From Nematostella vectensis (taxonomy: Eukaryota > Cnidaria > Anthozoa > Actiniaria > Edwardsiidae), in the NCBI RefSeq assembly GCF_932526225.1, contig NC_064035.1, positions 19,519,969 to 19,583,968 of the forward strand: DNA of 64,000 nt. Direction: 5' to 3'. The translations under genes and the position numbers were made by a program. Positions 1 through 16,278 of the stretch are shown piece after piece (positions within the stretch are counted from its first letter, which is position 1; every line of letters starts with the position of its first letter). The notes beneath the pieces are model-generated. The model ran no database searches, was not told where the DNA came from, and saw nothing but the letters and a program-made list of their open reading frames with translations.

Positions 1-241
1 TTTGTTCCCTGAAGTTTAATAATCATTTGACTACCAGGTTAAGATATAAAGATGACGATAAAAGTTGTAACCACACAATGTTCTTCAGCAATTACTAAGA
101 AGACATGAAGACGGGAACCGGTTAAGCGCCCGCAAATGGTTTCTCATGTAAATTGGTTGACATCTCGATCTACGTCACAAATGACTGGACCCAGACTTTC
201 AGTTCACGGCCTTTTTTCCGAAGGTTGACCAAAATAACTCA

Positions 242-372
242 ATATTACAGATTTGAGTTATTGGCGCGAACCCGTGTTTTATAGGGTCCATACGAACCAT
301 ATACAATTTGGAAGATGAAAATATAAAGAAATGACAAAGTCTATCAACTCTGAAAGGTTATATGGACTTTAA
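242..372 (+). repeat. Dispersed repeat, copy 1
   Basis: About 130 bp beginning at ATATTACAGATTTGAG matches 29340-29473 in the same orientation with only scattered differences. It ends near GGTTATATGGACTTTAAC in both copies. It lies upstream of the first visible OVCA2 exon and has no coding content. Class unknown. Confidence 0.75.
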
Positions 373-675
373 CTATGTTCTAAAATTTTAGTGTATATAA
401 GAATATAATAACCGATGAATTATTAGGAAAAGAAATACACTTGTAATCAATAGCAAAATAATAAGGTTGCTACTATGAGCACAAATTGATTCTGCATTTT
501 TAGAATGCATCAAGACTAAAAAATAAAATTGTTTCTGCTATATGAGCCTCGGCATGTTCTTTAATTCATCTATAATATGCATTTAATATTTTGATCAGCA
601 AAAGTTGAGTATGCATGAAATTGCAATCAGAATTCACACAAATACACATTGTAATTCATTTTCTATTCTTTTCAG

Positions 676-3600
676 GGACCTTTTGATGGTAAGTTTGGTT
701 TGAGGCTTTTCTATACAATAGTGGCAAGGCATGCATTCTACCTTTCCTGAATGTTTGACTTGGAGAGACATCAAATTAACTATATATAGAGGTCTTGATT
801 TAATCCTTTAAATTCATAACAACATTATACAACAACGTACAAGGCCAATCAGCTGTAGAGCACATGAGCCTTCAAGCCCGCGACACAACAGCGGCCCACC
901 CACCAACACAGGTATCCCGGTCAATACATGATACTGTAGGTTTAGGTAGGGTTGGAGGTAAATTAGTATATTTTATATCCCATAAATTTCCTGAAAAGTT
1001 CATCTCAAATGATGACTATGCCTTAGCTTCCCAAGGGGTTTTCGAGATAATCAGGATATTTATCTACCAGTCAAAAGATAAGAATAAAATGTTTCCAAGG
1101 GAATTTATTCTTTTTTTCACACAAAAGAAATAATGACTTCAGGGATTACAGGCTTGGCAAATTGAAAGTTATTACAACTTTCACAATAAGCATGGTATTT
1201 ACATGGTATTTAGGTCAAACCTCTTGTATATAATTTTCACTTTTCCTAAAACTAAATAAGGAAAGCTAGGCACTGTATATAAAAGATATAGCCATTATTG
1301 TCATGTTTTCTCCAGGTGTTTTTGCATTCAGCCAAGGCGCATGTCTTGCCTCTATTCTCTGTGCTATGAAGGACCAGGGTAAGTTATAATACTTCCTGCT
1401 GCAAATTGTTGGCATGGAAACATGATTAATTTGTTCTTTTTTTCACAGGGTTGCTAGATTTTCGTTTTGCCATCCTGGTTGCTGCTTTTAAATCCCGATC
1501 TGCAACACACAGCAACTACTATAGCGATATTATCTCCTGTCCGACATTACACGTTTATGGTGACACAGACAGTGTTATACCTAAGGGTAAAGGAATTTAT
1601 TTAAGGGGCATTACACCCTACCTATCATCCTAGTGCTATGTCTTAGTGCCAAAAAAATAAAATGTGATAAACAAATACATATTCTTGTTAATTTGCTGGT
1701 AAAATGTTGGTCTTCTACCATCACTGGTAAAATGTAGCCTGCATACATCCGTTTTAAAATGCCTATTCTATACCACAATACAACAGGTATTTTGAAAATG
1801 GATACACACAGGCTTGTGAAATATTGGTATTTTTTAGGTGTAAGCATTTTTTGAAAATGTAAGCACTATTTGAGGCTCTTTCTAGATAGAGCCCTCTATA
1901 ATAAAACCACGAAAATTGCTAACATTTCCTTAAAAATTTGGTTTCAAGTTTTTAAACCCAAAATTGTGATTGTGTAACATCTCATGTTCACCATGTGCTA
2001 ACCCTCTTTTTGATTGGCTAGATGCCCATATAAATTTCCTGTATGATCCTCCGATTTATGTATTAATTATTTAACCAGGTAATTCTTTCTTTAGAGAACA
2101 GTGAAGACCTTGTAAAATGTTTTGCCAACCCGATGACTCTCAACCACACTGGAGGTGATTTGCACTGTATTAGTATGTGTTGTTGATATATTGTATTAGC
2201 ATGTATTTTTGATATATTGTATTAGCATGTATTTTTGATATATTGTATTGGTATGTGTTGTTGATATATTGTATTAGTATGTGTTGTGGTATATTGTATT
2301 AGTATGTGTTGTGGTATATTGTATTAGTATGTGTTGTGATATATTGTATTAGTATGTGTTGTGATATATTGTATTAGCATGTATTTTCGATATATTGTAT
2401 TAGCATGTATTTTTGATAGATTGTATCAGCATGTATTTTTTATATATTTTATTGGTATGTATTTTTGATATATTGTATCAGTATGTGTTGTTGATATATT
2501 GTATTAGCATGTATTTTTGATATATTGTATTAGCATGTATTTTTGTGATATATTGTATTAGTATGTGTTGTGATATATTGTATTAGCATGTATTTTTGAT
2601 ATATTGTATTAGCATGTATTTTTAATATATTTTATTGGTATGTGTTGTGATATATTGTATTATGTGTTGTGGTATATTGTATTAGTATGTGTTGTTGATA
2701 TATTGTATTAGCATGTATTTTTGATATATTTTATTAGCATGTATTTTTTATATATTTTATTGGTATGTGTTGTGATATATTGTATTATGTGTTGTTGATA
2801 TATTGTATTAGTATGTTGTTGATATATTGTATTAGCATGTATTTTTGATGTATTGTATTAGCATGTATTTTTGATATATTTTATTGGTATGTATTTTTGA
2901 TATATTGTATCAGTATGTGTTGTTGATATATTGTATTAGCATGTATTTTTGATATATTGTATTAGCATGTATTTTTGTGATATATTGTATTAGCATGTAT
3001 TTTTGATATATTGTATTAGCATGTATTTTTAATATATTTTATTGGTATGTGTTGTGATATATTGTATTATGTGTTGTTGATATATTGTATTAGTATGTGT
3101 TGTTTATATATTGTATTAGCATGTATTTTTTTATATATTGTATTAGCATGTATTTTTGATATATTTTATTTATGTATTTTTGACATATTGTATTAGTATG
3201 TGTTGTGATATATTGTATTAGTATGTGTTGTGATTGTATTAGCATGTATTTTTGATAGATTGTATTAGCATGTATTTTTTATATATTTTATTGGTATGTA
3301 TTTTTTATATATTTTATTGGTATGTATTTTTGATATATTGTATTAGTATGTGTTGTGGTATATTGTATTAGTATGTGTTGTTGATATATTGTATTAGCAT
3401 GTATTTTTGATATATTGTATTAGCATGTATTTTTGATATATTTTATTAGCATGTATTTTTGATATATTTTATTAGCATGTATTTTTTATATATTTTATTG
3501 GTATGTGTTGTGATATATTGTATTATGTGTTGTTGATATATTGTATTAGTATGTTGTTGATATATTGTATTAGCATGTATTTTTTATGTATTGTATTAGC

Positions 3601-4620
3601 ATGTATTTTTGATATATTTTATTGGTATGTATTTTTGATATATTGTATCAGTATGTGTTGTTGATATATTGTATTAGCATGTATTTTTGATATATTGTAT
3701 TATGTGTTGTTGATATATTGTATTAGCATGTATTTTTGATATATTGTATTAGCATGTATTTTTAATATATTTTATTGGTATGTGTTGTGATATATTGTAT
3801 TATGTGTTGTTGATATATTGTATTAGTATGTGTTGTTTATATATTTTATTAGCATGTATTTTTTATATATTGTATTAGCATGTATTTTTGATATATTTTA
3901 TTTGTATGTATTTTTGACATATTGTATTAGTATGTGTTGTTGATATATTGTATTAGCATGTATTTTTGATATATTGTATTAGCATGTATTTTTTATATAT
4001 TTTATTGGTATGTGTTGTTGATATAATAGTACTAGAGTGGTTTCAATTCAACTGTGAAACAGTTAGTGGCATACAGTACTACACGTTAACATATACATGT
4101 AGTAATACTAGTAAAATATATTGTTCTCTATTGTTTTGTTTTGTATACCATGTACTGTTACACACCAAATAATAGTTACTGTTTCACAGATTAATTGAAA
4201 CCACTCTAGTATGGAGGGCAAATTATATTCCTCATAAGGCAACAATGAATGTTTAATATTTTTAGAGTCACAACAGCTGGTTGTGTTTTCATGCTAAAAT
4301 TTTAGCTGGTGACTCGTTTATTTGGTCAGTAAGCATTCCGTTGACCACAATTATTAACTTGATAAAGTCACCAAAAAATACAAAACTTTATAAAAATATC
4401 AGGAAATCAAAATTATTTCTTAATTATTTTACTGTTGTTTTGACCCATAATGCTTATAATACTACCAAGATTATTTACTGTATAGGCTACCCTACTGTAC
4501 TAAATTATAACCATAATCATACTAACAATCTTTTTTTTTTCTCCAGGGCATTTTGTAGCAGCAGCATCCCAGCAGAAAAAAGTTTACCTTGAGTTCTTAG
4601 GAAATTTTATTGATAATTAG
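676..4620 (+). CDS. OVCA2: OVCA2-like serine hydrolase (FSH family), 5' partial
   Basis: Five spliced exons are visible: 676-688, 1316-1378, 1449-1586, 2095-2154 and 4547-4620, all with AG/GT borders and every junction in phase 1. They encode the last ~115 residues of an alpha/beta hydrolase. The nucleophile elbow is F-S-Q-G-A in the second exon, the acid lies in H-V-Y-G-D-T-D in the third, and the catalytic His is in H-T-G-G-H across the last junction. The order GPFDG, FSQGA, GDTDxVIP, GGHF matches the OVCA2 esterase family (known to cleave long-chain alkyl esters; probably cytosolic). The N-terminal third must lie upstream of the window, since nothing similar is seen in 1-675. The last intron is enlarged by a minisatellite and a MITE. 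The gene appears intact where visible. Confidence 0.88.
2163..4020 (+). repeat. 26-bp AT-rich minisatellite in OVCA2 intron
   Basis: About 1.85 kb of tandem repeats with a unit near 26 bp and core TGTATTAGCATGTATTTTTG, alternating with a TGTATTAGTATGTGTTGTTG variant and 22-24 bp shortened units. Higher-order blocks recur: the order around 2640-2980 is repeated near 3490-3800. It fills most of the last intron of the OVCA2-like gene. Confidence 0.95.
4030..4211. mobile_element. ~182-bp MITE with TA target duplication
   Basis: Terminal inverted repeats of about 36 bp start with CTAGAGTGGTTTCAATT on both ends, continue with TGTGAAACAGT, and have three or four mismatches. TA flanks each end, compatible with a mariner-type two-base target duplication. 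No coding potential, so a non-autonomous copy. Confidence 0.85.
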
Positions 4621-4709
4621 ACAAGTTAACAAGCTTTTATTGTTATTAGATGTGTGTGAAAGAAGTATTTGACAAAAGTTGTAGAAAACAGAATTACAAA
4701 ACACAAGAT

Positions 4710-4715
4710 AATAAA
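4710..4715 (+). promoter_or_regulatory. Polyadenylation signal AATAAA of OVCA2-like gene
   Basis: AATAAA lies 90 bases after the stop codon, the first such hexamer downstream on this strand. Confidence 0.55.
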
Positions 4716-5041
4716 TTGTCTTTTTTGTGTTGAAACACAATAGATTCTGCTTTTAGAAGACCCGACACACAAAAAAAACAGTAATAATAGAATAATATTT
4801 TAATGATTATTAATTAATAGTCAATCAGACTGTCTCTAATAGCAAAACAACTAAAATATTTTTTGTATTTATTCAATCTTTTTTGTACGCCAGTTTGTGG
4901 ATTTTTTTTTTCAGCAACTGAATGTCTAAAAATTGCACCTGTTTCACCATCTTACATTCCAGGTGTGATATAAAGATGAATTAGAAATATGATGCTGCAA
5001 AGATGTAAAATCAGCTGTTTTCTGGATTAAAATTATTACAA

Positions 5042-5047
5042 TTTATT
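5042..5047 (-). promoter_or_regulatory. Polyadenylation signal of ABI
   Basis: AATAAA on the minus strand, about 80 bases downstream of the ABI stop. Confidence 0.5.
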
Positions 5048-5124
5048 ATTATTGCTGTGTTATAATGACTATTGTGGGTTCCTATTTTTGTTTTTAGTAT
5101 ATAAAAAATGTCTGAATTTAATAT

Positions 5125-9581
<4,457 letters not shown>

Positions 9582-9657
9582 AGACGCATAACTGCGTGAA
9601 CTCGGGGTTCTCATAGGTGATTTTATGTCGAAAATGATGTAGTGCAGATCAAGCAGC

Positions 9658-9912
9658 TTAGAGCAGCTTTGTAGTTTCAGATTCTGTAGAATCAGTTAGT
9701 ATAGAGTTCGCTTTTGATAAGATTGGTAGCTTGTTTGATAGATATTTCTCGATAAATTTCTCGATAAATTCGCGGTATCTCTCAAAATTCCCTTTCGAAA
9801 AACGCTCGACATCTTTTAGTGTGGCTATACCGCAAATGGTGAGTGGATTTGTAAGAGATTTGAGCGTGTTTGAATTTGAATTCATGTCTTCCATCTCGTA
9901 TAAAGCCGACAC
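9658..9912 (-). CDS. Small open frame of unknown function
   Basis: An 84-codon minus-strand frame just upstream of ABI. An internal Met lies eight codons in. The product is polar and probably alpha-helical, with a charged stretch (DVERFSKGNFERYREF) and a Ser/Thr-rich tail. No domain was recognised. Its 5' side coincides with a dispersed repeat also found at 21650-21745, so it may belong to a transposable element. Length and composition alone do not establish that it is translated. Confidence 0.25.
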   Translation of the reverse strand: MSALYEMEDMNSNSNTLKSLTNPLTICGIATLKDVERFSKGNFERYREFIEKFIEKYLSNKLPILSKANSILTDSTESETTKLL

Positions 9913-10010
9913 CTCGACGACTGTAGCGTTGCAGAATGGTCCTCGTTGCAGAAGTGTCTAACCAATCAGATTGTCTCTTGTATCTCACATACCGTCCATC
10001 CAATCAAATT
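9890..10010 (-). repeat. Dispersed repeat with CCAAT-type motifs, copy 1
   Basis: Read on the minus strand, the segment containing CTGATTGGTTAGACACTT, then AGGAC, TTCTGCAACG and GTGTCGG is shared in order with 21650-21745 (plus strand). ATTGG boxes recur in both. Probably part of one repeat family; function unknown. Confidence 0.6.
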
Positions 10011-13000
10011 GCCTTGTGATCGTGTCTTGTACCTCGTGGAGATCGTGCCAAGGGGAGATCGTTCATAGGGTCGTGTTGGAATTGTTAACTTGGTGAATCG
10101 CTTTTTCAGCATTTACCCTTTATTCAAGTAAGGATCTCCATTAATTATAATAATTTTTGGGTAGATGAAGTCCTGCTGAATATGTTCCTCTTGAAAATCT
10201 CTAAGCAAAACAGCGAAGACTATTGTAATACTTAAGTATTAGTTCAACTAATGAAAAAAGCAAACTCCATCCAACCTTAAGTTATTAGCCCAACAAAGTC
10301 ATGGAATAATGCATGTTTAATTATGTTACTTAAGACGATTTGTTAAGTTCAATCAGGCCCTGTTTTTAAAATTAGGTAAGGTTTTTACGCCGTTCCAAGG
10401 AATCCGACATCTTTCAAAGTATTGCTTTTGTTTCTCTGTTAAAATACATCCCTTTGTTAATATATTATCTGCAAGCATACCAGTCTTATCAAGTGAGACT
10501 TTATGTTCTCTTAAGGGATAATGATATTTGGTTATCCTTACAGCTTTTCCCTATTAAAGTGGATTCCGATTTGTGTTATTTTGCCCTTGTAATCCACGTG
10601 TCGGTAGCCGTTTGTGGTGTCCGGAACTCATAGTGAACGAATAATAAGGAAATGCGAGAAAAAATATAGGAAGCGCCCTATATTAGCATTGTATAGAATC
10701 TAAGTGTTAGTGATTTTTTTAATTTTTAAACGCATTCCTAGTTCTAGTGGAGCGGGATTTGAATGATGTTGAGCCATACTTGTGTTTAACGATCTCAAAT
10801 AATCATTTTTGTATTATCTATAAGCTTATAAAGCGTTGAAATAGAGTTCTGTATTTGTATTCACTTTTATTGGACTAAAATATTTCTTCGCTGACCCTAT
10901 TTCTGAACAAAAGCCTTATTATGTATTGCTTTGTGTGCATAATATTTATGCACACGCTTTATGAGTTATGGATAGTTCATGTGCAAAATTACTTAAACAA
11001 AAGCCTTTAAACATAAGGGTCTGTTGTAATCATCTTTATCCATTACCAACAGTTTTCCCTGCCACGCTATTTTTTTATATGCTTCCTTGGAACTTTACTA
11101 GCTTTCTAAAGGTTTACCACCTAATAACAAAAACAGGATCTGGTGAATGTTGGAATTTTGGAAATTCCAAATCAAGCATGAAAGCAAAATAGAATAATGT
11201 TAAAGAGTTTGTAAGATGCAAAAAACGATTTGTAAAAGGTGGTAAACAGTTTCAGAACATGTATATACAGTAACTTGTGTTTGAAGTCGTCATACAACAT
11301 AAAGTAATTGAAAAAAGATTTGTCACTTATTGCAATCATAAACATACAGAAATAATATCGCATACATTTTTCAATATTATGCTGGAAAAAGCTTATATTT
11401 AGTCACAGATGTGAGTCATGTGTCACACTCTGGTTCCAATACTGTATATGCATATAGCTGTGTAGGCTAAATGTCACTGTGACTTGGTTTGCACTTTATT
11501 TCGAAAGTATGTGTGTGTATAAAGCCCCATGTGCCAAGCAAAAAGCAAACATTTGAACTTAACCCATATGACTCCTAGACAACTTGGTAGATGTTTTCAA
11601 GCAATGGATAAGATTATAGAAAGGGTTCTAATGGGTTTTTGGAGAAGTAGGACATCAACATAGTTTTGAAACTTGAAAAAGTGACCCAGTTTTTAATTTT
11701 CTCACACAAGCTCAAAATACACTAAAATGTGACTTCATGTGTATATGGGACTAAATTAATAGGTCCCAGTTAGTCCCTTTTTGTGAGTTCAACTGTATGT
11801 TGGTCTGCACAACCCACATTGAGGTACTATGACGGTATTACACCACAAGCAAAAGTTGTTTAAAAAAAACTAAACATGTTCTGTTTGACAGCCTGAAATG
11901 GCAGAAGAACCAGAAGACTCAAACAATGACAACATGCAAGTGAGCACCATCGCCTGATCCAAGTGCCAACTGTGCCAGAATGTGAACTTTTATCGGATCT
12001 GTATCGTACAGTGAAAAAACGTTGTTTGAGAAGCTAATCATCCACCTTTCAACTGTGATGGCGAGTATTGAGATTGCAGATGTAACACATCATTTGATTG
12101 TGACCTCGACACAGCTTGAGATCGAATCAGTACAAATAGGGTGCAAGTGCATATAGTACAAATGAAATCCCCCAGCTTTCTGGTCTGTCTGAAGTTGATC
12201 GGCCAAACTGTGACTCGCTTAAGCTGGCAACAATGAATCAGGTGGTTCCTGATGATACCCCCTGGTGAACCAGGTTAATATCCCTACCATTTTCTGTTAT
12301 TAAAAATGTAGAAAATGGATAGGGAGGGGACCAGTAACCTTGCGTTGTCTCTTTTTATGTTTTATTTTAAGACTCCACAACCATACGTAGTAAACTGTAT
12401 GTCCGATCGGGTCTTATGGAGGTAAATGACAGAGGGTCGTATGACAGCAGTGCCGGAGATATGCTTTAAATATGAATAGAGTCTTGTGGCAAAGTTTAAC
12501 TAGCGCAGATTTGTGTAGTAAATAAATACAGTTGTACTTTGAGTTGAAATGTCATTTGTTCTGTTCCTTGTTTAGTTCTTTATAAATTCAGTTTATAACC
12601 TTTAGTTGTCTTGTCAGTGTTTTTACTAGAAAACCTGTGGTAGCCCAGTCATAAAATGCATTTTTTTTTTCGTCGTCTCGTGTTTGTGCAAAATACCCAA
12701 GAATATTTGCGCTATAGTCGATACCTTCTGTATAAGCTGTGTCATGGCCGCCATCTTGGATTTTGCGAGTCCAGCTCTCAGATCCATGTATTTGTGCAGT
12801 TGAAGGCCGGATTCCAGATTTCATTACTGTATATATTACCATAGTCTCTGTCTCTACCAAGTAGTTGTGCAAAATCATCTCAAGCCGGATTTATTTCACT
12901 GTATTTACTCCCTACAACGCCTTAGAAATAGTAAAATAGGCGTAGTCATAGGAAATAATATGCCTAAATCAGAGATTCTCTTTCATTATAGGGCAAATGT

Positions 13001-14298
13001 TTCAATACACAATTCAACAAGGCCCGTACCCAGAGAGGGGCAGCACCGCCCACGAGAGTAAAAGGTTCACTTCTATGTATTTATGGATATGTTAGAAGGG
13101 AGTCCTATTTTATAAGCCTTTGGCTTCTCTGGACTTCCTTGCCTACTTAATTTTATGAATTGTAACTCTATAAAAAAATACTGGCAAAATAAAACTGTGA
13201 ACTGTTCTGAGCCACAATAAAAACTCATAAAACAGCAAAACTAGTAATGAAGTGAACAAAGCTAAATCTAAATCATAATTCAGAAAAGGTTCAATAATTT
13301 AGATACACCTTTGTGCAGATTTTTTTCATTTTTAAATATAGTCTCGGTCATTATATCATTGTCTAACGTAATAAATGGAAATGGTCCTGTGTGCGTTTTT
13401 TTTTTCAATTTCAACGCTTATACATATATTTTCAAAATGCCTTGTTTTCCACCTGTGTATGCTTTTCGCGGTTTACTTTACCGATTAACAACTATTATTT
13501 TTGCGCATTTGTTGCGCCCCCCCGCCTCCCCCCTCTCTCTCTCCTCTCTCCCTCCCTTTATCTCTCTGACTACTGTTTAGTGTCTTTGTCTATTTGTTTG
13601 ATGTGTGTTGCTTAAGAAAAACTTCAAAACGATTAGGTTCTACGGTAAAATAACATAATGTATGAATATTTTGTTTAGAAAGCCGATAGTGATGCAGGAT
13701 TTCAAGTTCAAAATTCTCAATTCTGTCTAACATATTCACATTTTGTTAATCAAGTATGCAAGAAAATTTCTATTGTTCTGCGACGGATCATAATTATCCG
13801 TCCATAGGATTTTCTTTTTGTACTAACATACAGGAAGAACATACGCGGTTACAGGCATGTAGCCATAACTTTGAGCTTGGATTCGTTTACCCATTTAGAT
13901 GACCATTTGCTCTTGGATATTTCGTCCCAGCTCGCAGTGGTACTTGTATATTTGTATATGAGCGGACATGCCGGTTGAGTCGGAGGGCTTCCAAATACTT
14001 CAACTAGATTTCTGGGGTGCATACCCCATAAACATTCTCGCGGTTTGTTTATTATGCTCGCAAAAAATGCAGGAGTTGAGGTCCCCAGGAGAAAAAAAAT
14101 CCCTCTTAAAACAGTGCACATGAAATAGGGAACGATTAGGCCAAAAAATATTTCATTTCTGGTCGCGATTTCTACCTCGAGAGCACCGGGCGGGTGATTT
14201 TTATTTATTTTGTTTAATTTGTTTATTTATTTCTAATAATAAAATCTGAATTTCACGTGGAGAAAAATGATTCATTCAATCAGAGGCACTATTGCGAC
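10011..14298. other. Gene-poor stretch
   Basis: No exon with a recognisable product was found on either strand. Short open frames at 12588-12878 and 13849-14121 (both minus) have no family features. A CT-rich simple repeat lies at 13518-13560. Around 11890-11940 there is a short acidic, Asn/Asp-rich open stretch without continuation. Confidence 0.5.
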
Positions 14299-15357
14299 AC
14301 CAGCCCTCTCTTCTAAGCCAACCCTCTCTGATAAACTAGCCCTCTCAAATAAGCCATCCCTCTCTAATAAGCCAGCCCTCTCTGATAAACTAGCCCTCTC
14401 TAATAAGCCAGCCCTTTCTGATAAGCCACACCTCTCTAATAAGTCACCCATCTCGAATAAGCCACCCTTCTCTAATAAGCCACCCCTCTCTAATAAGCCA
14501 CCCTTCTCTAATAAGCCACCCTCTCTAATAAGCCACTCCTCACTAATAAGCCACCCTTCTCTAATAAGCCACCCCTCTCTAATAAGCCACTCCTCACTAA
14601 TAAGCCACCCTTCTCTAATAAGCCACCCCTCTCTAATAAGCCACCCTTCTCTAGAGTCACCCCTCTCTAATAAAAGTCACCCCTCTCTAAAAGCCACCCC
14701 TCTCCAATAAGTCACCCCTCTCTAATAAGTCACCCCTCTCTAATAAGCCAGCCCCTCTAAAAGCCACCCCTCTCTAATAAGTCACCCCTCTCTAATAAGC
14801 CAGCCCCTCTAAAAGCCACCCCTCTCTAATAAGTCACCCCTCTCTAATAAGCAACCCTCTCTAATGAGCCAGCCCCTCTAAAAGCCACCCCTCTCTAATA
14901 AGTCACCCTTCTCTAGAGTCACCCCTCTCTAAAAGCCACCCCTCTCCAATAAGTCACCCCTCTCTAATAAGTCACCCCTCTCTAATAAGCCAGCCCCTCT
15001 AAAAGCCACCCCTCTCTAATAAGTCACCCCTCTCTAATAAGTCACCCCTCTCTAATAAGCCAGCCCCTCTAAAATTCACCCCTCTCTAATAAGTCACCCT
15101 TCTCTAGAGTCACCCCTCTCTAATAAGTCACCCCTCTCTAAAAGCCACCCCTCTCTAAAAGCCACCCCTCTCCAATAAGTCACCCCTCTCTAATAAGTCA
15201 CCCCTCTCTAATAAGTCAGCCCTCTGTAATAAGCCACCCCTCTCTGATGAGCCATCCCTCTCTAATAAGTCACCCCTATCTGATAAGCCACCCCTCTCTA
15301 ATATGCCACCCCTCTCTAAAAGCCACTCCTCACTAATAGGTCAACCCTCTCTAAGAG
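14299..15357 (+). repeat. 18-bp satellite array, left arm
   Basis: About 58 units of AATAAGCCACCCCTCTCT and variants. Early units are regular, while later ones show 12-15 bp deletions (AAAAGCCACCCCTCTCT) and TAGAGT junctions. The 18-bp period leaves a Ser-Asn-Lys-Pro-Pro-Leu frame open, which is an artefact of the repeat. The same satellite occurs in reverse orientation at 18180-18790. Confidence 0.95.
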
Positions 15358-16278
15358 AATGAAATGTCATATAAATGAGAAAAAGACCATTACGTTCCCA
15401 AGATTTTAAATAAAACAAGTCACAGTCACATTATAAACACATTATTTCTTTTGTAAACGATGTTTTTTTTTTTTTTAATCAGCAAATCCCAAACTCATAA
15501 ATATACAATTAGATGCAAATGTTCGAAATGAAATTAAGCGGGTCAAGGGGGGAGGGTGTGTTTGTTTTTTGGATTGGCGGACATCAGCCAGTCAGCAAAA
15601 AAAAAATAGACTGTAGCGGATCTATTAAAAATTATACTAAGATTACTAATCCTGGTATTTGACGCCGCAGATGCTTTTTCTTAGTAAGCATTTTGTAACT
15701 TCCCTCGTCTTATCTATAACATAAGATATGACCTTTTAAAGATCTTCCAAGCCTTGTGCTCTGCTTGAACAGGTATTTCATAGTGAAATATTGCACTAGT
15801 GAAGATCTCAAAACTTGCTGACATTTGTTACGTTTGCTGACATTTGTTACATTTGCTGACATTTGTTACATTTGCTGATATTTGTTACATGAAAATAGAC
15901 ATAGCCATACTCCACACGCCATTGTCATTTTGGAACGAGTTTGTCTTTCCTGATCACACATCATATTACGCTGCCGAAATCTTTAAACGTGATTATAATA
16001 GGGGGGGACTGGGGACTTTCAGTGAAACGAGTGGGGGGCTCGAATCGCCCCTCCGGGCCTCCCAGCCCCGTCTTAGGCCTGAGAGGGGCCCAGCGCCCCC
16101 CGACCCCCCAGCCCCATTCCAGGCTGGGGACTTTCAGTGACACCGAAACGCGTTTCGCGTACATTAATAATTGCTGGTTATTAATCTACGTCGGGACCAC
16201 TTCGCGTAGATGGATACTTAGCAGAAGTAAGTCTACGCAAAACACACTCCGCGTACATGAGTGATTAGCAGTGGTTAG
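15358..16278. other. Spacer between left satellite and polymerase relic
   Basis: The left half is AT-rich. The right half, from about 15995, turns abruptly GC-rich, with a G-run, two copies of GGGGACTTTCAGTGA (near 16012 and 16125), the palindrome GAAACGCGTTTC and several CGCGTA/TACGCG motifs that could form hairpins. No convincing reading frame. Confidence 0.6.
15817..15889 (+). repeat. Four tandem copies of a 19-bp unit
   Basis: GCTGACATTTGTTACATTT is repeated four times (15817, 15836, 15855, 15874) with single-base variation, inside the spacer left of the polymerase relic. Confidence 0.9.

Noticed and set aside
864-1133. 89-codon plus-strand frame between OVCA2 exons
   Set aside because: It lies wholly in an intron between exons of matching phase and has no protein-family features.
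14267-14710. 147-codon Ser-Asn-Lys-Pro repeat frame, and similar frames at 18152-18490
   Set aside because: By-product of the 18-bp satellite, with frames lost wherever units are shortened.
14299-15357. CRISPR-like array
   Set aside because: Direct tandem repeats without unique spacers, in a eukaryotic context; no Cas genes.
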